Below, piece by piece: positions 1-11,199 of a stretch of 64,000 nt of DNA. Origin of the DNA: Charina bottae (taxonomy: Eukaryota; Chordata; Lepidosauria; Squamata; Charinaidae); assembly GCA_023362775.1 (NCBI GenBank), contig JALMGJ010000008.1:21454501-21518500 (forward strand), written 5' to 3'. Made by a program: the position numbers and the translations under genes. Each line of letters starts with the position of its first letter. Position 1 is the first letter of the stretch. Below the pieces are notes generated by a model, which searched no databases, was not told where the DNA came from, and saw only the letters and a list, made by a program, of their open reading frames with translations.

Positions 1-2056
1 GCAAATCAAATATGAACCTGCTGGTGGTATTAGCTCCCACCACCTGATTTAGGACTGGTGATTCTTAATTTTTTATAGTTACCTGGAATTAAATGAGTTT
101 TTTTTTTAAAATTCAACTCAGTTACTTACTAAAATAAAGTGTGTGTATGTTTGTGTGTACTGTATATATTATACTCGTAGGACTGTTAGATGGTTGCCCT
201 GTGCAACTTCAATTGCAGACATTTGTACCTATGTGCTCCAAAGCATGTTGTGTTTGGAACTGAATCTGAAACATTAGTGAGCCCCACACACTGGTATATT
301 TTCATAGTTCCAAAAATATACATAACTCTTCCAGATATCTGCCTATTTCTATCTTGGAATCTGATGTTCTTATAAATACAGATATAGTTGTTTCATTGGA
401 AAATATAGCAAAAAACAAAAGAAACCAGGAGTCTCCAACCCTTTTCAGGTAGTAAGCATAACAGCAATTTTGAAAAATGTGAGCATTTTTGTAAAATGGG
501 AACAGATACAATGTATCTGTCACCTCTTCTAGCCCTTCTTCTAAAAGATGCTCCCTATACACTTCTCCAGCTTTCCTGTATGTCTTACAGAGGAGATGGG
601 CTAACTTGAAACAAGGCACTGGACTACAGCTGCCTACCACTTCAATTTTCTAAGACAACTTATGTGGCCCATTTGATGCCCAGAGGCATTCTTGGAAATA
701 AAGATAATGCTGGAGGCTGAGACTTTGTTTTGTAACATTCCAGCCTCCAATTTATAATAATAATTACAATATTTAAAGAACCTGACTTATGACAAAGGAG
801 GGATCTGTGGGCACATTAGCATCTTATAGGTTCTTGGTTTTGATACACAAGTCATTTACATTACAAAACAGTATTGTCCCTGCAATTGTTGAAGGCCCAA
901 ATCTTCCAAAGGATAAATAGAATGAACATGATACAGCAGGCCTAGGTATCTCCTGTATCTAGCACTTTTCCTGGTCCTGGCTGGATATGTATACAAGCAT
1001 AGCAGCTGAGTGACCTGTAAAGCTCATTGCAGACTGGATAGAGAATTAAGGCACCCTTCCATCTCTTCCAGAAATCTTCACATCTGTTAAGGAAGTGACA
1101 GGTTCCACAGTTCTACAAACACTCCCAATTCTGTTGATAGGGTGAACAGATAAAATGAATTCTCATATATGCATATTCCAGTAATGGTAATTCTCACCCA
1201 CTAATATTGCTTGTTGGCTGATCTCAATAATTAAGCAGAGTCAAACTTAGAGGGAAGCCACCAGAAAATGCCAGAGCCGTGAGCTAGACTGAGGATTCAC
1301 AAAAAGGTTCTGGAAGAAGGCAATGGCAAACTGCTTCTATGTTGTGTCAATGTTGTCCCCAGGACTTAGGCCAACCGGGAGGAATCTTTACTTTTTAAAA
1401 TAATATTTATTTTTACTCCAGATTTAATGATTTAAAATCTAGTTCCATGTTTAGAAACCAGAACTGTGAAGTGGGAGTAAGCTTGGCATTTTGTGCTACA
1501 TTTTTGTCATCTTAAAAAAAACTAAGACACATAATTGTAATCCAATTATTTGAAAACTGAGCAGAGAGGTGGTAATTTACAAAATCAACATGAGACACAA
1601 TATTCTTAAAGCAATAGGAATAAAGTATGTAAAATTGTAAATATTTGCTCTGATTTTGGAAAGTTATATAGATTTTATCTTGAAACTTAAGCCAAACACT
1701 TGAAACTTGCTATTTGATGCCACATATACATAGTGGTCTCTAGGCACAATCCATTTATCTACCCTATTGCGTTGAGTAGGAGTTACATGATATATTTTCA
1801 TATTTCTGACAGAGCTGAAGGTCCTGATAGATTAATTTTTGTGCTATCTCCATCAATCCTTAAATTGTTGTGAAATTGTTATGTACTGCCAGAGATAAAT
1901 GCATACAATTTTTAAGAATCCAGTTGCCAATATATCAGAGAAATCTCAATCTTTTGTTTCCTGTTGAAGCGCTACAGTATATTTCCCAACCGTTCCTGGA
2001 AACTCTTAAGACTGCTCATATTTCAAGTGAAGAGGAGTCCGCATAATTTCCTTGTG
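1..2056. other. NDST3 3' UTR and downstream DNA
   Basis: This stretch follows the NDST3 stop codon on the minus strand and should contain the 3' UTR and then intergenic DNA. No coding exon was recognised. A minus-strand AATAAA is present as tttatt at 1406-1411 and could be a polyadenylation signal, but nothing else marks the transcript end. Around 1290-1385 there is a weak resemblance to the 3' half of a Sauria-type SINE (ggcaatggcaaactgcttct). The open frames at 190-375 and 302-640 show no family resemblance and look like chance. Confidence 0.4.
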
Positions 2057-2176
2057 CTATCTCACTTTTTGCAACTCCTGTCTCAGCCACGATGGCAGTG
2101 GTTGTCCCAATTTGTGTAGAAGCTTTGACAGTTCCACATTGTGATCTCTGTAGTAGCTTGACAGAAAAACCCTGCA
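2057..2176 (-). CDS. NDST3: NDST3 last coding exon (residues ~835-873 and stop)
   Basis: Encodes the C-terminal 39 residues of the sulfotransferase domain, including [20 protein letters not shown] and the ending LRQELQKVR, then TAG at 2057-2059. This C-terminus is strongly conserved in vertebrate NDSTs and helps cover the PAPS/substrate cleft. The acceptor is ccaccag before TGC at 2174-2176. A second AG five bases further on (gtgcag) would break the frame, so the first is the supported site. The first residue is Cys, where I recall Ser in NDST homologues. The HKLGQ form favours NDST3 over NDST4. Confidence 0.93.
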   Translation of the reverse strand, partial: CRVFLSSYYRDHNVELSKLLHKLGQPLPSWLRQELQKVR

Positions 2177-3052
2177 CTGGTGGATACAAAAGCTGACATT
2201 TTATTTGGTGAAATAATGCAGTTGCCTTGTATAGTACTTCTATCTTTTAACTTATTTGAACCTGAACAATATATTTTCTTCTTTTATAAATCACTTTCAG
2301 GACTAAATATTAATAGATGACTAACAGAGACATTCTTATCCATCTAGGGGAGACTGCACACCAAGAAGCAAGATAAGGAAGTATCCATTCATGGTTCCCC
2401 TTTCCATTCCAGTACCTAGGAATGCACATTCGTAGCCCTTTTTAAAATATTATATTTGACTGATGAGCTGTTCAGGAAGAAGCATGAGATGTAGGCTCAG
2501 TACTTCCTCTCCCCAGACAACTGATCAGGGATTTTTAACCCATTTTTGAAGGGCTCTGTCAATACTCCTTTAGAATGAGGAGTATGTTAAATGTATATTA
2601 AATCTGCCTGTGGGATTGCTGCAGGGTATAAATGAAATAAATACATGACATTAATAAATAACCTGAGGACAACTTTTCAGCTAGTCCAGCTAATATATTT
2701 TAACACTGAATGATTTGACCCTCTGGGTTACCAGAGGGCTTATTAATTTACAGACTGGCACATGGGATTCTATTTCCTTGAGATACCATTTTCTTCATTC
2801 TTTCACAAAATAAATATAGATGCAATCAGCTTCAACAGAATGGGATCAGATTATTCATGATTAGCAAGTGAGATCAGATAAAATTAATTATTTCTGCTAA
2901 ATAATAATTTTTACCACAACTCATATGGATGGACAGTCATAAAAATGACACATTGGGCACTATCCTGTACCAGTAAGACATTTTTAAGTGCCAGCAATAT
3001 AAAGGGCAAAGGTTTTCCCCATAAAATTAGTTGTATCTCACATTGCTGGACT

Positions 3053-3200
3053 TTATTTATTTATTTATTTAATTTATTTAATTTATTTATCACGTTTATA
3101 TGGCCACCCATCTCGCAGATGTGACTCTGGGTGGCGTACAATAAAACCACCAATTAAAATTCAAAGTTCAATTCAAAAACTATTAAAACAATTAAACATA
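3053..3200 (-). mobile_element. LINE 3'-end fragment (CR1/L2-like tail)
   Basis: The 3' tail of the local CR1/L2-like LINE is present in reverse orientation: an ATTT-rich run at 3053-3090, then the hallmark ccacccatctcgcagatgtg and ctctgggtggcgtac, which is the complement of the gcccagagtc...agatgggcggt tail seen repeatedly in this window. It is 5' truncated, has no coding capacity, and lies just downstream of the 3255-3357 exon in transcription order. Confidence 0.7.
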
Positions 3201-3254
3201 CATAGAAACAAGATCACAAGAGAGAATGTATGTACATCTGAAATAAGGGTTTAC

Positions 3255-3357
3255 CTCGGAGTCCATTGGAGGGTATTTTCTGCCTTTGTTCTTTCCAAGA
3301 CATTTTGTTTTTCCTTCTTCCAGAAGTTGACACCAAAAACCTTTGTGTGAGTCAAAC
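3255..3357 (-). CDS. NDST3: NDST3 penultimate coding exon (residues ~800-834)
   Basis: Completes a split Thr codon, then encodes [21 protein letters not shown] and [11 protein letters not shown]. The two cysteines, near residues 809 and 819, match the conserved disulfide pair of the NDST1 sulfotransferase domain (Cys818/Cys828) with the same nine-residue offset seen elsewhere in this gene. The acceptor is gtttcag and the donor is GAG/gtaaac. The FDSHKGFWC variant agrees with NDST3; NDST4 has, as I recall, a different residue pair there. The next exon downstream is at 2057-2176. Confidence 0.95.
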
Positions 3358-4060
3358 CTGAAACATATACTGCACTTAAAGCTAATAAATGCTTTCATTT
3401 TCTAATTAGTCATTAGTCATTCCCTTTTATTGTCTTGTGTGCATAACCTTGAAACTACTCTATGTTGACCTCCAAATGGAATTAACATGACTGGAAGCCA
3501 GTCATGCCACCAGCCACTATCTTGCTCTATCCCACAAAGAGGACATTGCGACTGCTTCTCATCCATCCTTTTTAATGGAAGTCCAGCTTATATTTGACAG
3601 AAGGAACATGAAAATTGTTGCCTGCCTTCTTTATTCTCCTGGTATCAGCTGTTTTTCCCACACCTGGGAAGTAGAAGAGCAGGAAAAAGACTACCACTCA
3701 CAAGAGAAACCAAATGAGACAAAATACGAGACAAATCTACATCTTAATGACAGAGCACATGCTTTTCACAGTTCAAGTTTAGTCTCTGGAATATCCAGGA
3801 AAGAATGGAAAAAGTTTTGCCTGAAAGTTGTTGCCAGTTAATGGCTACAATACTGGGCTAGGCAGATTGATAATCTGACTCACTGTAGGTTATTCTTCCA
3901 GTTTGGCACAGTGTAACAGAGTTATAGAGAAGACATACAACCATTTAAAAATTTCTGCATCATAAAGTCTGGCACACAGAAGACAGACCATGTTATCAAT
4001 TCCCAGGATTTTCCAAGTCAAGAAAATTAGACTGTAAAGAATTAGAAGACACACATATGG
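3358..4060. other. NDST3 intron, nothing recognised
   Basis: Intronic DNA between the 9177-9286 and 3255-3357 exons. The open frames at 3575-3841 and 3890-4090 have no recognisable domain. The last 17 bases (4044-4060) are the left target-site duplication of the neighbouring L1-like insertion. Confidence 0.5.
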
Positions 4061-6137
4061 GCACTCCAAGCCTGGCTGGCAGCTCGACAAGTCAGAGTTT
4101 CTCAGAGCTCTGAGCTCTGAGGCCTGGCTGACTTTCTATCTTGTTTGCAGGGGTCTACAGAATTTGTAGACCACTGAAGCTTCCCCCTGGAGAGGGGGGG
4201 ACCAGAAGATTGCTCACAGAGCCATTGGAATTGCCCACTCCTGTTTTTCTTTGTTGTTTCCACCGCAGAGAAGAACGGGGGTGAATGCAGTGGAATGGCC
4301 GAAGGAGGATCCTAGCTCTGCAGGGAACGTAAGTCTCTTTGGGAGACACAAGAGCGACAGCCAGCTTTTAGATCACTTTATATTAGTTTTCTTTTTTAGA
4401 TTAGAAAATTTTTATTATCTAAAATTTATCTTTGGACTTTGTTTAAAATGTTGGCTAATTTTGTGTTTTCTTTGCTATAATTAATTTTGGTGGAGTTTGA
4501 TAGATTTTATTTTGGCAACATAGTGAACAAGTTTGTATTTTTTTGCCTTTCTTTTGTATCAGAGAAATTGGGACTTAAGAGACTTTGTTGGTATTTTTCA
4601 CTCGACAAATTAACTGACTTTTGAGAAATTGTTTGTTTGGGTTAAGCAGCTTGCAGCCTGAAGAATAAAGAAGAATAAAGTATAGAGAATGTGTGCCTCT
4701 TTTCCTTCTTATTTTTCTATTTTTTTTTAGAACGGACTTTTTCTCACTTGGAATCTATTTTTATCTTTCCTTTTACAAACTGTTTGAAATACTGCTCTGT
4801 GAAATTTTTCATCTTTTATTTTAAAAGCTTTTTTCACTTAAAGAAATAGACATCACTGACAATAATAGAACAGCTGTTCCTTACTCCCTTCCCTATTCCC
4901 TGGGAAAATTCTTGTTTTGTCTACAGTAGCTGATTAGGGCTTGGAAGGTGAAAATGGCATTTCTCACAGCACTTCAGGATTTTAAGAAAGAAACCAGGAA
5001 ATTTTTTTTGCAAATTAAGAAATCCATAGAACGTATATTTATAGTACTGGTGGCTCAGGAACAGAAGATACAAGGGACAGATTTAGAAATAGAGGGAAGA
5101 CCTTTCGAACCAGTAGAGAAACAGGGAAAGAGGATTCTGAATGTATTGGTACAGAAGAAGATTATGATATTTTACAGGAAGTGGTCTATTAAACGTTTGG
5201 GCATAAACACATTGTGGCAGCTGAGACAGGAAGATTTTAACATGCAAATTGATAGATATGGTAAAATAAACATTTTGACATCCCACATGAGTTACAGAAA
5301 TAAACAAGTTGCATATTGTGATATTGGCATAACCTAAACAGGAGATTTATTGATGTTGTTCTGGAATACAAGGTTAATGAAAATGCGGATCTGGATTGTA
5401 CACAGAGTGAGAGCAGATATGAGAAACTGTATAGATGCATAAAAATATGATATTCTAAGTGTAAGATACAAGATTATAAATATAAATATAAGTTGATATT
5501 ATAGATTACTCTTTCTGGAGATACATTTATGAGAAGACAATGAGATGATGAATTGGAATTAGAATGTGGGTTATTACAGGATGTTATGTATGAATATGTT
5601 GTATTATGTTACGTAATATGTTAGGTTATGTATTAATGGAATATATAGTCATAATATGAACAGAATATATTGTATTTTATTAGAAGTAGATAAGGCCTTT
5701 ATTTGTTACACTAATTGGATTTTATTGAAGATATAAATATAGATGTAAAAATGGAAAGAGCAAATGGAAAACATTTAATCGATGCAACAATGAACATTTG
5801 ATTACTATTCCAAGGAGTAGAAACCAGAGATGGATTGTTGGAAGATATCAAGAAAGGCGAAACCTATATGAAGAACAGAAGATTGGATTATAGAAATCAT
5901 AGGGTATATGACAAAGAAAAGTTCCTGTGTATTGTATGAAGGACTAACATTTAAAGTTAATTGTTGTACTTAAAGTTCAAGGATAAATTGGAGGACATCT
6001 ATTTCCTATATTTTCTTTGTTTGTTATTTTTTGACTTCACTTTTTCTTTTCTTTTTTCTTACTTTGTATTTCTATTTCTTTCTTTGTATTAACTTTTAAT
6101 ATGTATTTTAAAATTCAATAAAACTTATTAAAAAAAA
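4061..6137 (+). mobile_element. L1-like non-LTR insertion, ~2.1 kb, with target-site duplication
   Basis: The insertion is bounded by a perfect 17-bp direct repeat, agaagacacacatatgg, at 4044-4060 and 6138-6154, and ends in an AATAAA-type signal plus a poly(A) run (6118-6137), the signature of target-primed reverse transcription by L1 machinery. The 5' part is relatively GC-rich and UTR-like. An open frame at 4948-5337 (129 residues, Lys/Gln-rich, with an LQDFKKETRKFF-type helical start) resembles an ORF1-like coiled-coil remnant. The rest is AT-rich with a pyrimidine-rich 3' UTR. No reverse transcriptase is seen, so it is either internally deleted or a non-autonomous relative. The perfect duplication suggests a fairly recent insertion into the NDST3 intron. 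Confidence 0.75.
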
Positions 6138-6456
6138 AGAAGACACACATATGGATTAGTCTTATATATTTCTATCTTTCATACATAGTTTACAGGTTAT
6201 GATACATAAAAATGATCCTAATGTTCACATCTATGCATAATGTAGATAAATGATCATCATGATAAGTTTGCTTGATGCCAACATGGGAGTTGGTATCATT
6301 TATTGGCTTGATTTACATATTGTACTAAGCCAACAATGTTAGGGTTATTCTATGTAGAATTCATGCGAATGGATTCCTTCACTGTGAATTTCCAGCCTGT
6401 AAAGCTAGTATTTTTCCATACAATGTTCCCATAACAAAAAGCAAGTAAACAACAGG

Positions 6457-6933
6457 TGTGTGGCCTTGCCATAGCCAAAACAATCAGGCCAAATTGCTTA
6501 TCTCATGGGAACAGTGTCCCGAAGGGAAGACAATGTGCAACACTGCCACCTCATGGCGATTTATAGTAAGTACAACTCTGTAAATGCATTGTCAGTTTGA
6601 AAATGTCCTGACCCACATATGGCCAATCAGAATGCTGAACCAAGTGTATAATTCAGCTATGAACTATGGGTCTACATCCATCTTTCTTCTTGACTTCTAT
6701 CTGTCCTGTTACCATGTACTCTGTTCCTGAACTGTAACTATGCCTGGCCTTTGTATGGGCCATGATTTTTCATCACATCTGCTGATGGAACTCTGCATAT
6801 GCTTTGTTTTTTCCTTTTGCAATAATGTACTATATCTCCATTATTGCCTTATGCTACAATAAAATATTGTTAGCCTTATACGTTGTTTGGATTACACTGC
6901 GCCTGAAACCCCAAAGGGCAGCTACATCCCACA
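6457..6933 (+). mobile_element. Putative 5' LTR of a Ty1/copia-like element
   Basis: The interval starts with TG, ends with CA (catcccaca) and is directly followed by ggttatgggcccag, which resembles the initiator-tRNA-Met half-molecule primer-binding site of Drosophila copia. An AATAAA lies at 6858-6863, at a reasonable place for R/U5. The right edge is set by the primer site; the left edge is a guess because no second LTR was found for comparison. The gag-like frame follows 75 bases downstream. Confidence 0.55.
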
Positions 6934-6949
6934 GGTTATGGGCCCAGTC
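6934..6949 (+). other. Copia-type primer-binding site
   Basis: The run ggttatgggcccagtc immediately 3' of the putative LTR matches the pattern used by copia elements, which prime minus-strand synthesis with an initiator tRNA-Met fragment. It links the LTR to the gag-like frame that follows. Confidence 0.5.
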
Positions 6950-7008
6950 TGGGGTTTGTTTTTGAGGCTGCATTTTGGAGTAAACGTGTTTTTCTTTGAG
7001 TGGTCAGC

Positions 7009-7310
7009 ATGGCTGCTACAGGGCTAACTAGTCTGCCTTTTGAGCGCCTGAATGGCACAAACTATCGGACCTGGTGTGTGAAGATCAAGCCTTTCTTCCT
7101 AAAAGAAGGTTTGTGGAAGTATGTGAAAGACACACCTCCACCTGGTCCCGTTACTGACGAAGTGCAGTTGTGTTTGGATCGTGCTTATGGCAATTTGATT
7201 CTGAGACTAGAATCATCTCAGTTACTATATATCAGCAGACAAACAATCAGCACATTTCCGGAAAAGAATAAGACAATTGGCTTTCATATAGACAGGCCTC
7301 CCTACCACTT
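7009..7310 (+). pseudogene. Truncated copia-type gag fragment
   Basis: From the ATG at 7009 the frame reads MAATGLTSLPFERLNGTNYR, then TWCVKIKPFFLKEGLWKYV. The LNGTNYxTWxxKxxxxLxxEGLW pattern is the N-terminal signature of copia gag polyproteins (DUF4219/UBN2 type). Resemblance is lost near residue 75, and no zinc knuckle, protease, integrase or RT follows. It is a 3'-truncated, non-functional fragment in an NDST3 intron. No 3' LTR was seen before 9177. Confidence 0.7.
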
Positions 7311-7319
7311 GGTTTGAGC

Positions 7320-8460
7320 TGTGCTTCTTATATGTGTCCAGACTGAATAATTGAGGGGCAAATGCCTCCTCACAAACACAGTAGTGGGATTTTAGCACAC
7401 CACCGTGTGTTCTAGGATTACACTACCTCATAGTATGGATTATATTTGTGATATACTTGCACCAAGATTGGTTTCAGCAAAGATGGTTATTTGCTAGCTT
7501 ATAAGCTGAAGGAAGGATATCCAAGTAATTCAGAAAGTACATTTACTGGAATGATACAAGGGCATTTGAAAAAATGAGTTGTTTTAAATGGAAATATTTT
7601 AACAAATCATTTTGCACAGGAAAGAAATACATGTGCTGGAATTAAATGCAGCTGGGAATAATTCTCAGCATTTCAGGTCAAGAGCTCTGGTGTAAAAGAA
7701 GCTGAAAGCTGAATAGAACTACTCTAGAAGTAAATTTGATCCATTCTCTCTTTCACCCACAATCAACTTTATCTCATGGAAAATAAAGTCAATTTTGCCA
7801 TATATGCTACAAAAAAACAAAACAAAACAAAACAGCACAATTGACTCAGAGGCATGAAGTAGAGAACTGTCTGGGAATGGACACCATATTATTTTGAGAG
7901 TTTCTTATGAAAATGGATATTGAGATCAAAAGGCACAGACTAAGGTTATCAATCTCATTAAGGGCAAGTGAATAAAAGTTTTAAGTTCAAATGGTCTGTG
8001 CGTGTAATTATTTATTACAGACCCAGTGGAAGGCATATGACTGACATTAGTATTGTGTCTTTCTATCAAAGAAAAAGAAAAGCATTTTTGGTTCTTCTTG
8101 CTTTTGGATGGTGAATCTTTTGCTGCTGAGCAAAAGGGTGGAAAAAAGGCATGTCATTCTATTTGCCAGTTTAAAAGGCAGAACCAATTTGCTGGATGCA
8201 GTTCTTCCTTTGTCTCTGCTTCTGCCCACTCTGAAATAGTTCATTATATGCATTTTTAAAGAAAGATTTATGGAAATTCCTCTCTAGCGGTGGTGGATAA
8301 TTGCTAGCGTTCTTGTGAATTAATGGAGTAGTACTTAAGAAAATCCCAAAAGAAAATTCTGATACTATCAAATTAATAATGTACTTTTCAAGTACGTTAA
8401 AAAAAATCCCTTTTTTCAAAAAGTCATACATCTAACATTTCCCCTAGAAACACATTCCCC
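7320..8460. other. NDST3 intron, nothing recognised
   Basis: AT-rich intronic sequence with a short (AAAAC)n run near 7811. The mutually overlapping frames at 8047-8431 on both strands are unsupported. Confidence 0.5.
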
Positions 8461-8480
8461 AAGAAACAATTATACTCTGG

Positions 8481-8548
8481 CATTCATTCATTCATTCATC
8501 CATCCATCCATCCATCCATCCATCCATCCATCCATCCATCCATCCATC
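8481..8548. repeat. (CATT)n/(CATC)n microsatellite
   Basis: A run of CATTCATT changes into a longer CATC run. It abuts a reversed LINE tail at 8549-8640 (accgcccatctacccc and actgcccatctccccc), suggesting the microsatellite grew from a LINE 3' tail, as elsewhere in the window. Confidence 0.9.
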
Positions 8549-8640
8549 TTCTATCACCGCCCATCTACCCCCACAAGGGGGACTCACTTATTTATTATTT
8601 AAATTTATATGACTGCCCATCTCCCCCAACCGGGGTGATA
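8549..8640 (-). mobile_element. Two short reversed LINE tails
   Basis: Two successive copies of the complement of the agatgggcggt LINE tail (accgcccatctacccc at ~8557 and gactgcccatctcccc at ~8611) are separated by TTTATT repeats. They are probably two 5'-truncated CR1/L2-like 3' ends or a duplicated tail. Confidence 0.6.
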
Positions 8641-8862
8641 AATATGATATTTAACCAAGGCATGTGTCCATGTACATCGCTCTTTTATTATTCTTTTTTT
8701 TAGAAACCACAAGTAAAACAGAACATTTCTAACTGTAGTTTCCTCTTTCTTCCAAATCTTGTAATCCCAATTTCTTAGCTTGGACAAATAAGTATAAATT
8801 AAAGACTGCCTGGTTCAAACATAGCTTATATGAATTTAAGTAAAGATAAAAGATTTATGCAT

Positions 8863-9068
8863 ATTTATTTAATTTTTATCCCGCCTTTATTATTTTTATA
8901 AATAACTCAAGGCGGTGAACATACCTAATACTTTCCTCACAACAACAACCCTGAGAGGTGAGTTGGACTGAGAGAGAGTGACTGGCCCAAGGTCACCCAG
9001 CCGGCTTTCATGCCTAAGGCGGGACTAGAACTCTCAGTCTCCTGGTTTCTAGCCCGTTGCCTTAACCA
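8863..9068 (-). mobile_element. tRNA-derived SINE (Sauria-like head, GGCGGGAT tail)
   Basis: Read on the minus strand it has the tRNA-like head (ggttaaggcaacgggctag, then box-B-like gagttctagtcccgcc), gaaagccggctgggtgacct, the aactcacctctcagggttgt segment and a tail ending taataaaggcgggat. A 7-bp gatttat occurs on both sides and may be the target duplication. It sits just downstream of the 9177-9286 exon in transcription order. Confidence 0.85.
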
Positions 9069-9176
9069 CTGATTTATCAAGCTAAGTTACAATTGTATGA
9101 GTCGCTTTATTCTCAAAATCATTTATTTGGTACTATTTAATCATGTATAGTATGTTAAATCAATAAATTAACTCAC

Positions 9177-9286
9177 GTTAGAGCTTCTGAATAATTATAA
9201 TAAGGAGTAACTCCCAGAAACTTCTGCACTTCATCCATTACTATAGCTGGGTCATTTCTCAACTGCTGTCCGTCGATAATTAGTAA
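9177..9286 (-). CDS. NDST3: NDST3 exon (residues ~764-799)
   Basis: Encodes [26 protein letters not shown] and YYNYSEAL, then two bases of a split Thr codon. This is the sulfotransferase segment between the PAPS 3'-phosphate loop and the disulfide loop and is very conserved across NDST1-4. The acceptor is ctttgcag at 9287-9294 and the donor is AC/gtgagt. It is too short for ordinary ORF detection and was found by reading the minus strand. 110 nt, in phase with its neighbours. Confidence 0.95.
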
Positions 9287-9724
9287 CTGCAAAGAAAGAG
9301 AGAAAGAAAATCAACAATCAATGCTGCATTCAAGATTTTATATACATCAACTTGAAAGTCATTTTTTCACATATGTGAAGTGCAGTTTTTAAAAGGAAGA
9401 GATGTGCTACTTGGATAAGTTTTAAATCCATTCATATTTATCATCAGTTTTAATAATTTGAAGTTTCATTAATTAAATACAAGAACCAATCTAAATTGGA
9501 AGCTGCTTGATACAACAGTGGTGACTGAGAAATAAAGATGAGGTATCCAGAGAAAGCAAATCGATCAGTAGGAAATTGAATGTGATTTGCCTTGAAAAAT
9601 GCAATTATATGCAGCTTTCAAAATAGCAAACTATAAAAAATATGCTTATATATCATTTTCAGAATATCAGTCATTAAGGGGACACTTATTGTCAGCAGCA
9701 TAATGGAAACATGTAACACCTTTG

Positions 9725-10296
9725 CTGTGCGAGCTTTTATTGGGTATTGGTTTGCTTCCAGGTCCAGTTCAAGGTGTTGGTTATCACCTTTAAAGCCCTA
9801 CATGGCATGGGTCCAGGTTACCTGAGGGACCGTCATCCCCATTACATCAACCCGTCCCACCCGATCATGCAGAGAGGGCATGTTACGGACCCCGTCTGTA
9901 AGAGAATTCCGTCTGGTGGGGTCCAGGAGGCGGGCCTTCTCTGCAGTGGCTCCTGCCCTTTGGAACATTCTGCCCCCGGAGGTGAGGCGAGCCCCATTGC
10001 TCCTGACCTTCCGGAAGACCCTGAAGACCTGGCTCTGCCACCTTGCTTGGGGCGGGGAGGGGAGTAGTTATTCCTGGGGATGGCTAGTGCCTTAGAATGT
10101 TCCTCACATCTATACAATCTTTTATTGCCATCTGGATTTTTATTTTATATTTATATGTTGTATTTGTATGTATATTTTATATATTATTATGACTATTTTT
10201 AACTTGTTTTAACTTGCTAGCTGTGTTGTAAACTGCCCAGAGTCCCTCTTTTGGGGGGAGATGGGCGGTGGCAAAATTTGAAAAATAAATAAAGAA
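9725..10296 (+). mobile_element. CR1/L2-like LINE 3' end
   Basis: A 5'-truncated LINE copy. A shifted frame encodes the C-terminal end of the ORF2-like protein (QFKVLVITFKALHGMGPGYL; then RRAFSAVAPALWNILPPEVR and FRKTLKTWLCH), followed by the 3' UTR and the tail aactgcccagagtccctc...agatgggcggtggcaaaatt with an AAATA-rich end. At least one frameshift lies between 9900 and 9960, so it is non-coding today. The family is the same as the 13430-15465 copy. Confidence 0.85.
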
Positions 10297-11028
10297 ATGT
10301 AGCATAGTTTATTTGCCATATCACTGTGACCGAGCAGCTACGTCTAGCATCTAAAAGAACTATGCTGAAGTTATGGGACAGCTGAGAGATCAAGCATCAT
10401 TTTCAGGTCTACACTAGTTGATAGACAGTGTGATATGTACTGTGTGAACCAGATATTATGTTAGGTGGAAGCTATAGATGACAGCAATGAAGAATTGCTA
10501 GTAGTGGCCTATAGCTGAAACCTCATTAAGCTGGCCCTGCCTAAAGCACCTAGGATCTCAAAAGGATTAGATAAGCAGAAAGTTTTTTAAAAAGAGAGAA
10601 GAAAAATTATTTCAGTCTGTCATGCCAAGGAATATACAGGTTGCACAAGGGCATACTATTCAGGTTTTGAACAATCCACATTCATATGCAAATTCATGAG
10701 GACCATTATCCAGCATAATAGTATTGAATGAATAACTGAAACAAAGGGAATATTCAAATGGATACAGCATGAGTGGGCAAACTTTTGGCCACCTGCAGCC
10801 CCGGAAATGCTTGTTGGCACCCCTTAATGCTCCCCAAACTCTGATAGAGCAATTTGCAGGTGAATTTATGTTGGCAGGCAATCTGTTACTTTCAAGGAAC
10901 ATAAATGTTTTTACAGTAACATCACACGCTTTTAACCCAGAAAAACAAACCAACAAAACACGTGTGAGCTCTAAAAATGCTGCCCACCCATCAGATTCTG
11001 AATAGTTTTAAAATGCACCACTGTTTAC
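10297..11028. other. NDST3 intron, nothing recognised
   Basis: Intronic sequence between the LINE end and the 11029-11199 exon. A short stretch near 10770-10840 (gtgggcaaacttttggccac) resembles a degraded hAT-type repeat end but has no partner. Confidence 0.4.
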
Positions 11029-11199
11029 CTGATAAGCTGGAAAGTAAGCTAACCATCTTCCTATGTGAGTGGCATACCATCCTGGTATCAGACATTTCTT
11101 CTGCAGAACCTTAAGCTCTGATGAAGCATGATGTCCTGCAGTGATTACTTGATAAAATGTAAATTTTAGAGCAGCCGGGTCCTTGTGAGATCTCTGATG
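11029..11199 (-). CDS. NDST3: NDST3 exon (residues ~707-763)
   Basis: Exactly 57 codons: [19 protein letters not shown], then [20 protein letters not shown] and [18 protein letters not shown]. It follows the PAPS 3'-phosphate-binding serine exon and forms the sulfotransferase helices around the heparan substrate cleft. The acceptor is tttttcag and the donor is CAG/gtaaac. Some substitutions (Gly where Glu is usual in [15 protein letters not shown]) are lineage variants and do not break the fold. Confidence 0.96.

Noticed and set aside
8047..8431. Overlapping 68-86 residue frames on both strands
   Set aside because: No domain, no codon-use signal and mirror-image frames; chance openings in intronic DNA.
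8481..8548. Possible CRISPR-like regular array
   Set aside because: The spacing is a tetranucleotide microsatellite with no spacers, in a eukaryotic intron.
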